Positions 54,960 through 63,987 of a stretch of 64,000 nt of DNA are shown one piece after another. Source of the DNA: Flavobacterium rivuli WB 3.3-2 = DSM 21788 (GTDB taxonomy: Bacteria > Bacteroidota > Bacteroidia > Flavobacteriales > Flavobacteriaceae). The stretch is taken from the NCBI RefSeq assembly GCF_000378485.1, contig NZ_KB899968.1, forward strand, positions 310,001 through 374,000, read 5' to 3'. The position numbers and the translations under genes were made by a program. Below the pieces are notes generated by a model. The model was not told the DNA's origin. It saw only the letters and a list, made by a program, of their open reading frames with translations, and did not search any database. The first letter of the stretch is position 1, and each line of letters opens with the position of its first letter.

Positions 54960-56372
54960 ATGGGAAGAAAGACAACAGACAAGATTGTATTTAATAATAT
55001 AGATGTGCTTGATGCCGGTGCAAAAGGCGTATCTGTAGCTAAAGCTCCGGATGGAAAGGTTATTTTTATACCAAATGTAGTGCCGGGCGATGTGGTAGAT
55101 GTGCAAACGTTTAAAAAACGCAAGGCCTATTACGAAGGTAAGGCCGTACATTTTCATGAATATTCTGCCGACAGGGTTATACCGCCGTGCCAACATTTTG
55201 GTGCCTGTGGTGGCTGCAAGTGGCAGAATATGAATTACGAAAAGCAATTATATTATAAAAACCGAGAGGTATACAACCACCTTAAACGTATAGGTAAAGT
55301 AGAGTTGCCGGAATTTGAGCCGATAAAAGGCAGCCATAAACACTTTTTTTACCGCAATAAAATGGAATTTTCTTTCTCTAACGCGCGTTGGATGACCGAT
55401 AACGAAGTGCAAAGCGGTGTAGAGTTTGATAACCGTAATGCGCTGGGCTTCCATATCCCGCGCATGTGGGATAAAATTTTAGATATTACCCATTGCCACC
55501 TGCAGGAAGACCCAAGTAACCTAATACGTAATGCCGTTCGTGATTTTGCTAATGAGCACGGGCTGGACTTTTTTAACCCGCGCGAACACAGTGGCCTGCT
55601 GCGTACGCTCATGCTTCGCACGGCTTCAACCGGCGAAATAATGGTGCTTATACAATTCTTTGATGATAATAAGGAGCAAAGGGAAATGCTGCTGGATTTC
55701 CTTGCAGATAAATTCCCATCTATAACATCGCTGCAATACTGTGTAAACCAAAAAGCTAACGACACTTTGTACGACCAGGATATTGTGCTGTACAAAGGGC
55801 GCGATTATATTCTTGAATCTATGGAAGGGTTAAGCTTTAGTATTAACGCTAAATCTTTTTACCAGACAAACAGTGACCAGGCGTATGAACTTTACAGCAT
55901 AACCCGCGATTTTGCAGGACTAACCGGTAACGAGCTTGTGTACGACCTTTATACGGGTACTGGTACTATTGCCCAGTTTGTGTCGCGAGATGCCCGCAAG
56001 GTAATAGGCGTAGAATCTGTACCCGCAGCTATAGAGGATGCTAAAGAAAACGCAAGACGCAATAATATTACAAACTGTGAGTTTTTTGTAGGAGACATGA
56101 AAGATGTTTTCAATGCAGAATTTATTGACACCCACGGCCACCCAGATGTAATTATTACCGACCCTCCGCGAGATGGCATGCACAAAGATGTGGTAGAACA
56201 GATATTGCGTATAGCTCCGGAAAAAGTGGTTTATGTAAGCTGTAATTCGGCTACACAGGCACGCGACCTTGCCCTTATGGATGAGGTATATAAAGTGGTT
56301 CGTGTGCGCCCGGTAGATATGTTTCCGCAAACGCACCACGTAGAAAATGTTGTACTTTTACAAAAACGATAA
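54960..56372 (+). CDS. rlmD: 23S rRNA (uracil-C5)-methyltransferase RlmD/RumA
   Basis: Methylates U1939 of 23S rRNA (E. coli numbering) using SAM and a [4Fe-4S] cluster. 470 residues. An N-terminal TRAM-like domain (about 10-65; GAKGVSVAKAPDGKVIFIPN) precedes the cluster cysteines C77, C83 and C86 (PPCQHFGACGGCKWQ) and C179 (ITHCHLQED). The SAM domain has YDLYTGTGTIAQFV and VIITDPPRDGMHKDV, and nucleophile Cys428 is in YVSCNSATQARDL. It is followed by two small envelope genes. Confidence 0.95.
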   Translation: MGRKTTDKIVFNNIDVLDAGAKGVSVAKAPDGKVIFIPNVVPGDVVDVQTFKKRKAYYEGKAVHFHEYSADRVIPPCQHFGACGGCKWQNMNYEKQLYYKNREVYNHLKRIGKVELPEFEPIKGSHKHFFYRNKMEFSFSNARWMTDNEVQSGVEFDNRNALGFHIPRMWDKILDITHCHLQEDPSNLIRNAVRDFANEHGLDFFNPREHSGLLRTLMLRTASTGEIMVLIQFFDDNKEQREMLLDFLADKFPSITSLQYCVNQKANDTLYDQDIVLYKGRDYILESMEGLSFSINAKSFYQTNSDQAYELYSITRDFAGLTGNELVYDLYTGTGTIAQFVSRDARKVIGVESVPAAIEDAKENARRNNITNCEFFVGDMKDVFNAEFIDTHGHPDVIITDPPRDGMHKDVVEQILRIAPEKVVYVSCNSATQARDLALMDEVYKVVRVRPVDMFPQTHHVENVVLLQKR

Positions 56373-56390
56373 ATAAAAAGGCGCTGCCTA

Positions 56391-56924
56391 ATGAAAAGAT
56401 TAATAGGTTCTGTTACACTTTTGCTCCTAATTTGCGGTTACTTATGGAGCTGCGAAAAAGATGATATTTGCCCCGAAAGTACACCCACAACTCCAAGCCT
56501 TATTATAAGGTTTTACGATACAAATAATCATGTGTCTCGAAAAAGTGTGATTAATTTGCAGGTATTTATGGAAGGAAAGGATACCGTATCTTTAGGTACT
56601 ACAGATTCTATTGCCCTCCCATTGCGCACAGATGCTACTGCTACACGATGGGGTTTAATATTTAACAGGACATCGCAATCTGTTCCCGGTGGTGTAATAC
56701 CCGATACCGATTTTATAGAGTTTAAATATACCACAAGAGAAGAATATGTATCTCGTGCGTGTGGCTATAAAGTAATGTTTACACTTGATGATAATTTAAA
56801 CGCTAACCCAAACCCAGTTTTAACAGATACACCGGGCGAGAACCATTTTTGGATAGATGAGTTTACCTTAGAAAACAAAAATATAGAAAACGAAAATAAA
56901 GCACATGTTAAGATCTATTTTTAG
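56391..56924 (+). CDS. DUF6452-family lipoprotein
   Basis: 177 residues. The N-terminus MKRLIGSVTLLLLICGYLWS-C is a lipoprotein signal with Cys21 as the lipid anchor (LWSC). The rest is mainly beta, with VFMEGKDTVSLGTTDSIALPL, SQSVPGGVIPDTDFIEFKY and a region ending ENKNIENENKAHVKIYF. The rlmD-DUF6452-DUF6048 order is one I associate with Flavobacteria. It overlaps the next gene by 20 bases. Function unknown. Confidence 0.75.
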   Translation: MKRLIGSVTLLLLICGYLWSCEKDDICPESTPTTPSLIIRFYDTNNHVSRKSVINLQVFMEGKDTVSLGTTDSIALPLRTDATATRWGLIFNRTSQSVPGGVIPDTDFIEFKYTTREEYVSRACGYKVMFTLDDNLNANPNPVLTDTPGENHFWIDEFTLENKNIENENKAHVKIYF

Positions 56925-57708
56925 TGTAATGCTGCTCGTGTCGTTTTCGGCATTTTCTCAACAGGCTGGCAAGCCGCAGGCTAAACCTTTAAACCAGGAT
57001 CCCGCTAAGGATACAGTTACAGTTGTACCGGTAAAAGCAGACCGCTATGGGTTGCGTGTAGGTATAGATGCATACCGGCTTGCCCGTTCTTTTTTTGATG
57101 ATGGTTACAGGGGTATAGAGCTTGTGGGCGACTACAGGCTTACTAAAAAAATATATGCTGCCGCAGAGCTGGGTAACCTGAAATATACTGTAGATGATAC
57201 CCAGCTAAATTTTACCACTACCGGTAATTATATTAAAATAGGCTTCGATTACAATGCTTACACTAACTGGCTCGACATGGAGAACATGATCTACATAGGG
57301 GGGCGTTATGGCTTTTCTAATTTTAGCCAAAAGTTAAATTCATATAAGGTATATCAAAACTCTACGTTAGACGATACATCTGTTACTGTAACACCTACTA
57401 ATTATTTAGAAGAAGTTACAGTGCAGGCTAACCGCGATTACAGCGGGCTTTCGGCACACTGGTTAGAGCTTGTGGGCGGTGCAAAGGCAGAGCTTTTTGA
57501 TAATCTTTTCCTTGGGGTAAGTGTTCGTCTTAATATATTGATTACCCAAAAAAAGCCGGCAGACTTTGATAACCTTTATATACCGGGTTTTAACCGTACT
57601 TATGATGGTAATTTCGGGGTAGGATTAAACTATACGTTGTCATACTTTATACCATTATATAAAAAACAGGCTGCCAAAGCCGATGGTAAAAAACAGGCAA
57701 AAAAATAG
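56905..57708 (+). CDS. DUF6048-family outer-membrane protein
   Basis: 267 residues with a signal peptide (about 1-18, FSAFS-Q). The body shows beta-strand alternation (YRGIELVGDYRLTKKIYAAA, YIKIGFDYNAYTNWLDM, MIYIGGRYGFSNFSQKL) and a C-terminal strand GVGLNYTLSYFIPLY, like a small barrel, before a Lys-rich tail. It starts inside the DUF6452 lipoprotein gene, so both are coexpressed, probably as an outer-membrane pair (inference). Function unknown. Confidence 0.75.
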   Translation: MLRSIFSVMLLVSFSAFSQQAGKPQAKPLNQDPAKDTVTVVPVKADRYGLRVGIDAYRLARSFFDDGYRGIELVGDYRLTKKIYAAAELGNLKYTVDDTQLNFTTTGNYIKIGFDYNAYTNWLDMENMIYIGGRYGFSNFSQKLNSYKVYQNSTLDDTSVTVTPTNYLEEVTVQANRDYSGLSAHWLELVGGAKAELFDNLFLGVSVRLNILITQKKPADFDNLYIPGFNRTYDGNFGVGLNYTLSYFIPLYKKQAAKADGKKQAKK

Positions 57709-57782
57709 TAAAGGATAAATAATTACCTTTTTACACAATAAAATAAAAAACGGCTGTGTTAAAAATAACTTAAAAAAGTTAG

Positions 57783-57917
57783 TACCTTTACGCCTGCGTA
57801 ATAATGAAAGAGCAGCTGCCTGTAACCGTAGCAATTTGAGGAGATTACCTGTAATATAATATTTATTTTCTGCCCAATTTGCCGTATAATTGCTCTTTAC
57901 TTAATGCTTAAGTAAAA
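57783..57917 (+). ncRNA. Possible structured RNA (6S-like architecture) or 5' leader
   Basis: A -7-like TACCTTTA (57783-57790) precedes a stretch with closing stem AAAGAGCA (about 57807-57814) / TGCTCTTT (57891-57898), an inner GCTG..TAGC region, an AGGAGATTA..TTTTCT stem and then TTTACTTAA-TGC-TTAAGTAAA (57896-57916). The overall shape is a long hairpin with a central bubble of about 100 bases, as in 6S RNAs. There is no U-tract, so it may instead be the leader of the small gene at 57923. I cannot test this without a covariance search. Confidence 0.25.
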
Positions 57918-57922
57918 AGTCT

Positions 57923-58162
57923 ATGAAATTATTTTCCCTTATATTATCTGTAGTGGTATTTTTTATATCATTGTATTTTTTTGTTTTAAAATTATCCTAC
58001 ATAAACAATCTTAATGACGTTATTTATATATCGCTGTTAGTAACGCTCATGGCTATTTGTGTAACGGGTGTTATAATTAACTGGGAATTTTTTGCCAAAA
58101 AGCGAAAAGCAAAATTGGTGCTATTTGTGTCTAACGGATTCTCTAAGAAAAGTAAAAAGTAA
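57923..58162 (+). CDS. Small membrane protein
   Basis: 79 residues with two membrane helices (about 4-27 LFSLILSVVVFFISLYFFVL, and about 37-55 VIYISLLVTLMAICVTG) and a basic C-terminal tail ending SKKSKK. I do not recognise the family. Its leader contains the structured stretch at 57783-57917. Confidence 0.6.
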   Translation: MKLFSLILSVVVFFISLYFFVLKLSYINNLNDVIYISLLVTLMAICVTGVIINWEFFAKKRKAKLVLFVSNGFSKKSKK

Positions 58163-58202
58163 TAATTCTTCTTTAAATTTGCCTATAATTGTTAGGGTTA
58201 CT

Positions 58203-58775
58203 TCAATAATTATTATCGGTGTAAGATAGACTCAAGACATGCTTTCTTTTGAATTTTACGAGATAAATTATTCCTACTATTAAACCTATTAGTCCTCCAA
58301 GATAGCTGAAGTTGTGCATAGACCCAACAATTATAAAACTGTTCAGGTCGGTAATAGTATCCGGTATACACCACTGTTCAAAGTTTTCTTTAGAATGGCC
58401 TGCGAGAAAAATATAACCATACGCTAACCCCAATAATTCCGTCAGAAAAGTAATAAATACTGTAAATATCATAGCTTTAAGAGCAGTAATTATGGCTAAT
58501 TTGTAAGGCTTAATGCTGAAGACAATGAAGCTGAATATCAGCCCTATTATCAAACCCATCCACCACGTTGCCATAATGCCAACAACAATTGCCATTTGCC
58601 TTGGATTTTTTATAAGATCTTCAGGAGATTGCATCAGCCCAAACTGGTAAAATTTGAATTTTGTGTAATATTCTGGAGATATACTAAAAGTTATCTGATC
58701 ATGAATTATCCCATACAGGCTCGCGATAATAATTCCCGTTAAAATAATAGAAAGCAGTGTAAAAAGCTTCTTCAT
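58203..58775 (-). CDS. Hypothetical integral membrane protein
   Basis: 190 residues from the ATG at 58775 (MKKLFTLLSIILTG), the start that gives a clean first helix; the frame is open further up to 58853 but runs through the terminator hairpin of the carboxylase gene. About four to five hydrophobic helices (for example GLIIGLIFSFIVFSIKPYKL and YLGGLIGLIVGIIYLVKF). No known motif. Function unknown. Confidence 0.65.
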   Translation of the reverse strand: MKKLFTLLSIILTGIIIASLYGIIHDQITFSISPEYYTKFKFYQFGLMQSPEDLIKNPRQMAIVVGIMATWWMGLIIGLIFSFIVFSIKPYKLAIITALKAMIFTVFITFLTELLGLAYGYIFLAGHSKENFEQWCIPDTITDLNSFIIVGSMHNFSYLGGLIGLIVGIIYLVKFKRKHVLSLSYTDNNY

Positions 58776-58811
58776 TACAAAGGCATGTGTAAGAGTGGAT
58801 TCGATAAGATT

Positions 58812-58861
58812 TAAAAATATAAAATAAGTACGCCGGAAAACAACTTCCGGCATACTTATTT
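58812..58861 (-). terminator. Intrinsic terminator of the carboxylase gene
   Basis: On the minus strand AAATAAGTATGCCGGAA...TTCCGGCGTACTTATTT (58822-58861) is a nearly perfect 17-base stem with one mismatch, followed by TATATTTTT. It lies 20 bases past the stop codon. Confidence 0.85.
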
Positions 58862-58880
58862 AACTTGGATAATATTGATA

Positions 58881-60509
58881 TTATACCTGTATAACCCCAA
58901 GGTTAAATTGTTTTTCTATAGGGGAGTGGTTAGCTGCTTCTATACCTAACGATATCCATTTACGGGTGTCAAGAGGGTCTATTATACCATCTGTCCATAA
59001 ACGTGCAGCGGCATAGTAAGGAGATGTTTGAGCATCGTATCTTGCCTTTATTTTATCAAACATTTCTGCTTCTTTTTCCGGCGTGATCTCTTCACCTTTT
59101 GCTTTAAGCGATGAGGCTTCTATTTGTGCCAGTACCTTTGCGGCCTGGGTTCCGCCCATAACGGCAAGCTCGGCACTTGGCCAGGCCACAATAAGGCGTG
59201 GATCATAAGCTTTACCACACATGGCATAATTACCCGCACCATACGAGTTGCCTATAACTACAGTAAATTTAGGCACTACCGAATTACTTACTGCATTAAC
59301 CATTTTAGCACCATCTTTTATGATACCTCCATGCTCTGATTTACTGCCTACCATAAACCCGGTAACATCCTGCAGGAACACAAGCGGAATTTTCTTTTGG
59401 TTACAGTTTGCTATAAAACGGGTAGCCTTATCGGCGCTATCACTATATATAACACCGCCAAACTGCATTTCGCCTTTTTTGGTTTTAACCACCTTGCGCT
59501 GGTTAGCTACAATGCCCACTGCCCATCCATCTACACGGGCATAGCCTGTAATAATGGTTTGTCCATAACCCGCCTTGTATTCTTCAAATTCACTATTGTC
59601 AATCAGGCGTTTAATAATTTCCATCATGTCATACTGCTCATTGCGAAGCTTGGGCAATATGCCATAAATATCTTCCTGTGGCAGGGCTGGCTTAACAGTT
59701 TTTTCGCGGCTAAAGCCTGCTTTATTATAGTCGCCTATCTTATCTATTATATTTTTTATCCTGTCTAAAGCATCTTTATCATCTTTAGCTTTATAATCAG
59801 TCACTCCGGATATTTCGCAGTGTGTTGTAGCACCGCCTAAAGTTTCGTTATCAATACTTTCGCCTATAGCCGCTTTTACAAGATAGCTCCCTGCAAGAAA
59901 AATACTTCCCGTTTTATCTACAATCATAGCTTCGTCGCTCATAATAGGCAGGTAAGCCCCGCCTGCCACGCAGCTACCCATAACCGCAGAAATCTGGGTA
60001 ATGCCCATACTGCTCATTATTGCGTTGTTGCGAAATATGCGGCCAAAATGCTCTTTATCGGGGAAAATTTCATCCTGCAAAGGCAGGTAAACCCCGGCAC
60101 TGTCTACTAAGTAGATTATAGGCAAACGGTTCTCCATAGCAATTTCCTGGGCGCGCAGGTTTTTCTTACCTGTAATAGGAAACCATGCACCTGCTTTAAC
60201 GGTAGCATCATTAGCTACTACAATACATTGCCTGCCACGTATGTAGCCTATTTTTACAACCACGCCACCGCTTGGGCACCCACCATGCTCTGCATACATG
60301 CCATCTCCTGTAAAAGCGCCAATCTCAATTGCATTGGCATTTTCGTCCAGCAAATAGTCAATGCGCTCACGGGCAGTCATTTTACCTTCGGCATGCAGTT
60401 TCTCTATACGTTTTTCGCCACCGCCTAATTTTACTTTGGCAAGTTTTTGTTTCAGGTCAGATAGTAAAAGCTTATTATGGTCTTCGTTTTTATTAAAGTT
60501 AATATCCAT
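58881..60509 (-). CDS. Biotin-dependent acyl-CoA carboxylase, carboxyltransferase (beta) subunit
   Basis: 542 residues of the methylcrotonyl-/propionyl-CoA carboxylase beta type. KLHAEGKMTARERIDYLLDE, GGCPSGGVVVKIGYI, MGITQISAVMGSCVAGGAYLP (oxyanion/CoA site), GVIYSDSADKATRFI and VIGNSYGAGNYAMCGKAYDP are typical. The substrate cannot be told from sequence, but the GxFTGDGMY and long C-terminal part most resemble MccB. The biotin carboxylase and carrier are not adjacent, so they are encoded elsewhere. Confidence 0.85.
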   Translation of the reverse strand: MDINFNKNEDHNKLLLSDLKQKLAKVKLGGGEKRIEKLHAEGKMTARERIDYLLDENANAIEIGAFTGDGMYAEHGGCPSGGVVVKIGYIRGRQCIVVANDATVKAGAWFPITGKKNLRAQEIAMENRLPIIYLVDSAGVYLPLQDEIFPDKEHFGRIFRNNAIMSSMGITQISAVMGSCVAGGAYLPIMSDEAMIVDKTGSIFLAGSYLVKAAIGESIDNETLGGATTHCEISGVTDYKAKDDKDALDRIKNIIDKIGDYNKAGFSREKTVKPALPQEDIYGILPKLRNEQYDMMEIIKRLIDNSEFEEYKAGYGQTIITGYARVDGWAVGIVANQRKVVKTKKGEMQFGGVIYSDSADKATRFIANCNQKKIPLVFLQDVTGFMVGSKSEHGGIIKDGAKMVNAVSNSVVPKFTVVIGNSYGAGNYAMCGKAYDPRLIVAWPSAELAVMGGTQAAKVLAQIEASSLKAKGEEITPEKEAEMFDKIKARYDAQTSPYYAAARLWTDGIIDPLDTRKWISLGIEAANHSPIEKQFNLGVIQV

Positions 60510-60678
60510 GATATTTTATAGTATTGTAAATATTTGTAACTTTGGTCTCGCTAAAATACGAAAACGTTTGTAATTAAAATAAATTTTTGAGATAACCTTA
60601 AAAAAATTCATTTTTTATTCAGCGGCTTTAATAACTTCAAATTTATAATTACTTAATGATTTCTTAACATTAGCCACT

Positions 60679-60686
60679 TACATTTG
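60679..60686 (+). promoter_or_regulatory. -7 element (TACATTTG) of the phosphate-transport pair
   Basis: A perfect TAnnTTTG match 21 bases before the ATG at 60707; no -33 TTG seen. Confidence 0.55.
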
Positions 60687-60706
60687 CAGCATCAAATTAT
60701 ATGTAA

Positions 60707-61351
60707 ATGTCTATAAACAGCATCTTCCAGTTCCTTGTACCAAAAGACAAGAAATTCTTTCCACTTTTTGAGCAGGCTACGCAAAACCTTGTAATTCTTG
60801 CACAAACACTTCATGAGGCTGTAAATGCGCCAAAAGTAGAAAGGGAAGCTTACTTTAAGAAAATTGAGGAACTTGAAGCTATAATTGAAGATATAGCTCA
60901 TAAAACTAACCTGGAACTTAGCCGTAACTTTATTACCCCTTTTGACAGGGAAGATATACACGCGCTAATTTCATCGATAGATTATGTGGCCGATTACCTT
61001 TATGGTGCTGCAAACAGAATGAGGTTGTACCAGGTTGAGAAAATTACGAAATCTATTCGTAAGATGACTGAAATTACCCTTGAAAGCTGCCAGTTGATAC
61101 AACTTGCCGTTGCCGACCTTAAGGATATGAAAAACCTTAAAGGTATTGCTGAGGCTTGTATAAGGATAAATAAACTTGAAAATAAATCAGATAACGTTTT
61201 TGATAAAGCTGTTGCCGATATTTTTGAGAATGAAACAGATGCTAAGAACATCATTAAATATAAAGAAGTATTATCGGCCCTTGAATCTGCAGCCGATAAA
61301 TGTAAAGGTGTAGCGAATGTACTGGAGTCTATCGCAGTTAAACATTCATAA
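60707..61351 (+). CDS. DUF47 / PhoU-like Pit accessory protein
   Basis: 214 residues, all alpha. FEQATQNLVILAQTLHEAVN, IEDIAHKTNLELSRNFITPFDREDIHALISSID and RINKLENKSDNVFDKAVADIF are DUF47/PhoU-domain features, with the metal-binding D-x-E pattern in TPFDREDIH. Proteins of this kind accompany Pit transporters and modulate phosphate uptake. It is 22 bases upstream of pit. Confidence 0.93.
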   Translation: MSINSIFQFLVPKDKKFFPLFEQATQNLVILAQTLHEAVNAPKVEREAYFKKIEELEAIIEDIAHKTNLELSRNFITPFDREDIHALISSIDYVADYLYGAANRMRLYQVEKITKSIRKMTEITLESCQLIQLAVADLKDMKNLKGIAEACIRINKLENKSDNVFDKAVADIFENETDAKNIIKYKEVLSALESAADKCKGVANVLESIAVKHS

Positions 61352-61373
61352 CACAACCTCTTAAGCTATTTTT

Positions 61374-62435
61374 ATGACGCTTCTTATCATTATTATTATT
61401 TTAGCTTTAATATTCGACTTCATCAATGGTTTTCACGATGCAGCCAACTCTATTGCTACCATCGTAGCCACTAAGGTGCTTACTCCTTTTCAGGCAGTGC
61501 TTTGGGCGGCGTTCTTTAACTTCCTTGCTTACTTTATATCGATGTATGTAGTGGGCGAGTTTAAAATTGGTAACACAATTGCTAAAACCGTTTCTGAAGA
61601 TTTTATTACGTTAGAAGTTATCCTTGCCGGCCTTGTAGCGGCTATTACCTGGAACCTTCTTACCTGGAAACTGGGTATACCATCATCATCTTCGCATACG
61701 CTGATAGGTGGCTTTATGGGAGCAGCAATGGCACATGCATTTACAATTCCGGGTGCCGACCTAAATACCGTTATTAACTATACTAAGGTTATTCCTATTA
61801 TACTGTTTATTTTTGCTGCACCACTTATAGGTATGGTTGTGGCATATTTTATAACTATCCTTATCCTTAATATTTGCCGTAATGCAAACCCGTCAAGGGC
61901 AGATAAGTGGTTCAGGAAGCTACAGTTGGTTTCGTCGGCTATGTTTAGTTTGGGTCACGGTGCTAACGATGCCCAAAAAGTAATGGGTATTATAGGAGCA
62001 GCGGTAATATTTTACCATACAAAAATTGACCTGGATCCTAACTATCTTGTCGAAGATCCGTTTAAATATTTCGTGCAACACTGGTACTGGGTGCCACTTG
62101 CAAGTTTTATGATGATAGGCCTTGGTACTATGAGTGGTGGCTGGAAAATTGTAAAGACCATGGGTTCTAAAATTACAAAGGTAACATCGTTGGAAGGTGT
62201 TGCTGCCGAAACTGCAGGTGCTATTACACTTTATGCATCTGAGCATTTAGGCATACCGGTATCTACAACACATACTATTACAGGATCTATAATAGGGGTG
62301 GGTATTACAAAAAGGGTATCTGCCGTACGCTGGGGCGTAACTATAAGCCTGCTTTGGGCATGGGTGCTTACCATACCGGTATCTGCGGTTATTGCAATGA
62401 TCATGTATTACGTGGTTTCGTTGTTTACAAAATAA
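61374..62435 (+). CDS. pit: Inorganic phosphate transporter, PiT family
   Basis: 353 residues with about ten membrane helices. The two inverted signature repeats of the PiT family are FDFINGFHDAANSIATIVATK (near the N-terminus) and SLGHGANDAQKVMGIIGAAV (middle), plus GIPSSSSHTLIGGFMGA and GIPVSTTHTITGSIIGVG. It moves phosphate with protons or Na+ across the inner membrane. Operon with the DUF47 gene. Confidence 0.95.
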   Translation: MTLLIIIIILALIFDFINGFHDAANSIATIVATKVLTPFQAVLWAAFFNFLAYFISMYVVGEFKIGNTIAKTVSEDFITLEVILAGLVAAITWNLLTWKLGIPSSSSHTLIGGFMGAAMAHAFTIPGADLNTVINYTKVIPIILFIFAAPLIGMVVAYFITILILNICRNANPSRADKWFRKLQLVSSAMFSLGHGANDAQKVMGIIGAAVIFYHTKIDLDPNYLVEDPFKYFVQHWYWVPLASFMMIGLGTMSGGWKIVKTMGSKITKVTSLEGVAAETAGAITLYASEHLGIPVSTTHTITGSIIGVGITKRVSAVRWGVTISLLWAWVLTIPVSAVIAMIMYYVVSLFTK

Positions 62436-62439
62436 GTGG

Positions 62440-62972
62440 CTGAGGTACTGAGTTTCTTAGATACTTAGGAATGTCTAAATAACAAGGGGGTACCAAAAAT
62501 AATTATGAAGGCATATAATTATCTTCTATTTAGAATTTATACCTATTATAGGGACAACGGTAAAAACGAGACTGAAAACCTTCTCGTTTTTAGTACGGCG
62601 TGTGTTGTAACAGTACTAACTGTTTTTAATATTATGTGGATTTATTTTTTATGTCTATTATTGGATTTTTTTCCTCATTTTGTCAATAAATTTTACTTAT
62701 TTGGTGTGGTTTTTTTAGTTTTTATACCTCTATATAATTTTAATATAAAAAATAAAAAATTTTTAAATTATAATTTTGAGAAAGACAGGATTGGAGGCTT
62801 CGTAGTTGTCGGTGTATTTTTCTTAACAGGGCTAATGACTTTTATAGTAGGAACTATTTACAGAAATAAAGTTCTTGGATTATAAATAATATAAATTGAA
62901 TATTTGTTCGGATTTAATGGGTTAAACTTACAAAATCTAAGTTTCTCAGTCTCTAAGAATCTAAGCATATCC
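62440..62972. repeat. Inverted pair of CTGAG..CTTAG repeats flanking an orphan gene
   Basis: GTACTGAGTTTCTTAGATAC (about 62446-62465) and the complement-like TTTCTCAGTCTCTAAGAATC (about 62942-62961) are related in inverted orientation and bracket the membrane gene at 62505-62885. The match is imperfect. Confidence 0.4.
62505..62885 (+). CDS. AT-rich hypothetical membrane protein
   Basis: 126 residues with three hydrophobic helices (about 27-55 VFSTACVVTVLTVFNIMWIY, about 62-78, and about 97-117 FVVVGVFFLTGLMTFIVG) and a tyrosine-rich start MKAYNYLLFRIYTYYRD. I do not recognise a function, though similar small membrane proteins beginning YNYLxYRxY seem common in this phylum. Its composition (long TTTT and AAAA runs, few GC codons) differs from its neighbours, and it is framed by inverted repeats, so horizontal arrival is possible. 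It ends before a strong terminator. Confidence 0.6.
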   Translation: MKAYNYLLFRIYTYYRDNGKNETENLLVFSTACVVTVLTVFNIMWIYFLCLLLDFFPHFVNKFYLFGVVFLVFIPLYNFNIKNKKFLNYNFEKDRIGGFVVVGVFFLTGLMTFIVGTIYRNKVLGL

Positions 62973-62983
62973 ATATAATAATT

Positions 62984-63018
62984 TATAGCCGTTTTAACAA
63001 AACGGCTATATTTTTTTT
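62984..63018 (+). terminator. Intrinsic terminator of the AT-rich membrane gene
   Basis: TATAGCCGTTTT-AAC-AAAACGGCTATA is a perfect 12-bp stem with a T8 tail. Confidence 0.92.
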
Positions 63019-63031
63019 GTAGGTATACTGC

Positions 63032-63039
63032 TATCTTTG
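63032..63039 (+). promoter_or_regulatory. -7 element (TATCTTTG) of the phospholipase gene
   Basis: A perfect TAnnTTTG match 21 bases before the ATG at 63061. It overlaps the alternative upstream ATG at 63037, which argues against that start. Confidence 0.55.
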
Positions 63040-63060
63040 GTAATAACTTACTTACAACTT

Positions 63061-63987
63061 ATGCGCACCTGCAAAACCGGAATTACACCGCTTTACTTTA
63101 TAATACTTCTTTGTTTTTGTAGTGTGCAGCTGCATGCGCAAATAAGTTCGGTTTTTAATAACAGCCGCCCGCGCAGCATGTCGCAACGCTGGGAGCTGGA
63201 TACGCTCACATCTGGCGGAACATTCGTTATTACCCCTTATAAACCCATTTACATACTACCGTTGCGATGGTCCAGCCAGCCTAATGACCAACCTTACAGC
63301 GGCAACCCTGCCGAGGGTTATATAGTGCCCGATGATGATGCCCAAAAGTATAACCACCTGGAAACTAAATTTCAGATTAGTTTTAAAGTAAAGGTACTAC
63401 AGGCAATTTTTGGACGTTACGGCGACCTTTGGGTAGCATACACACAAAAATCGCATTGGCAGGTTTATAATCAAAGCCTGTCGCGACCATTCAGGGAAAC
63501 TAACTACGAGCCCGAAGTAATCCTCAACTTTAATACGAACATTAAAATGTTCGGCTTTACAAACCGTATGGCGGGAGTAAGCTTTAATCACCAGAGTAAT
63601 GGGCGCGATATGCCTTTATCGCGCAGTTGGAACAGGATTATTTTTCATGCGGGTTTCGAGAGGGATAATTGGCAGGTATACCTTCGCCCGTGGATACGGA
63701 TGGCAGATGATGACGATGATAACCCGGATATAATAAGAAGGATTGGTAATGGAGACGCTACGGTAATTTATACGATGGGAAAAAGTGTAATATCATTTAC
63801 CGGGAGTACAAACTTTTCTTTTAACAGCCATTTTAGCGGCTATGCCGAGGCTTCATGGTCGTACAGGCTATTTGGGAATCTTAAAGGCTATCTGCAAATT
63901 ACGCACGGCTATGGCGAAACACTAATAGATTATAATAACAGGCAAACTACTGTTGGTTTAGGGGTATCACTCGTAGAATGGAATTAA
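63061..63987 (+). CDS. pldA: Outer-membrane phospholipase A (OMPLA)
   Basis: A 308-residue outer-membrane enzyme that hydrolyses phospholipids in the outer leaflet. Signal peptide to about residue 27 (VQLHA-Q). The catalytic triad is visible: H177 and S179 in SFNHQSNGRDMP and N191 in LSRSWNRI, with the same spacing (2 and 12 residues) as H142, S144 and N156 of E. coli PldA. The rest is alternating strands of a 12-stranded barrel, ending TTVGLGVSLVEWN. I chose the ATG at 63061 because the upstream one lies within the -7 element. Only 13 bases of the window follow. Confidence 0.92.
   Translation: MRTCKTGITPLYFIILLCFCSVQLHAQISSVFNNSRPRSMSQRWELDTLTSGGTFVITPYKPIYILPLRWSSQPNDQPYSGNPAEGYIVPDDDAQKYNHLETKFQISFKVKVLQAIFGRYGDLWVAYTQKSHWQVYNQSLSRPFRETNYEPEVILNFNTNIKMFGFTNRMAGVSFNHQSNGRDMPLSRSWNRIIFHAGFERDNWQVYLRPWIRMADDDDDNPDIIRRIGNGDATVIYTMGKSVISFTGSTNFSFNSHFSGYAEASWSYRLFGNLKGYLQITHGYGETLIDYNNRQTTVGLGVSLVEWN

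Noticed and set aside
57709..57922. Known riboswitch (TPP, SAM, cobalamin) upstream of the 57923 gene
   Set aside because: The conserved core sequences of these classes are not present; only a generic hairpin layout remains, listed as a low-confidence RNA.
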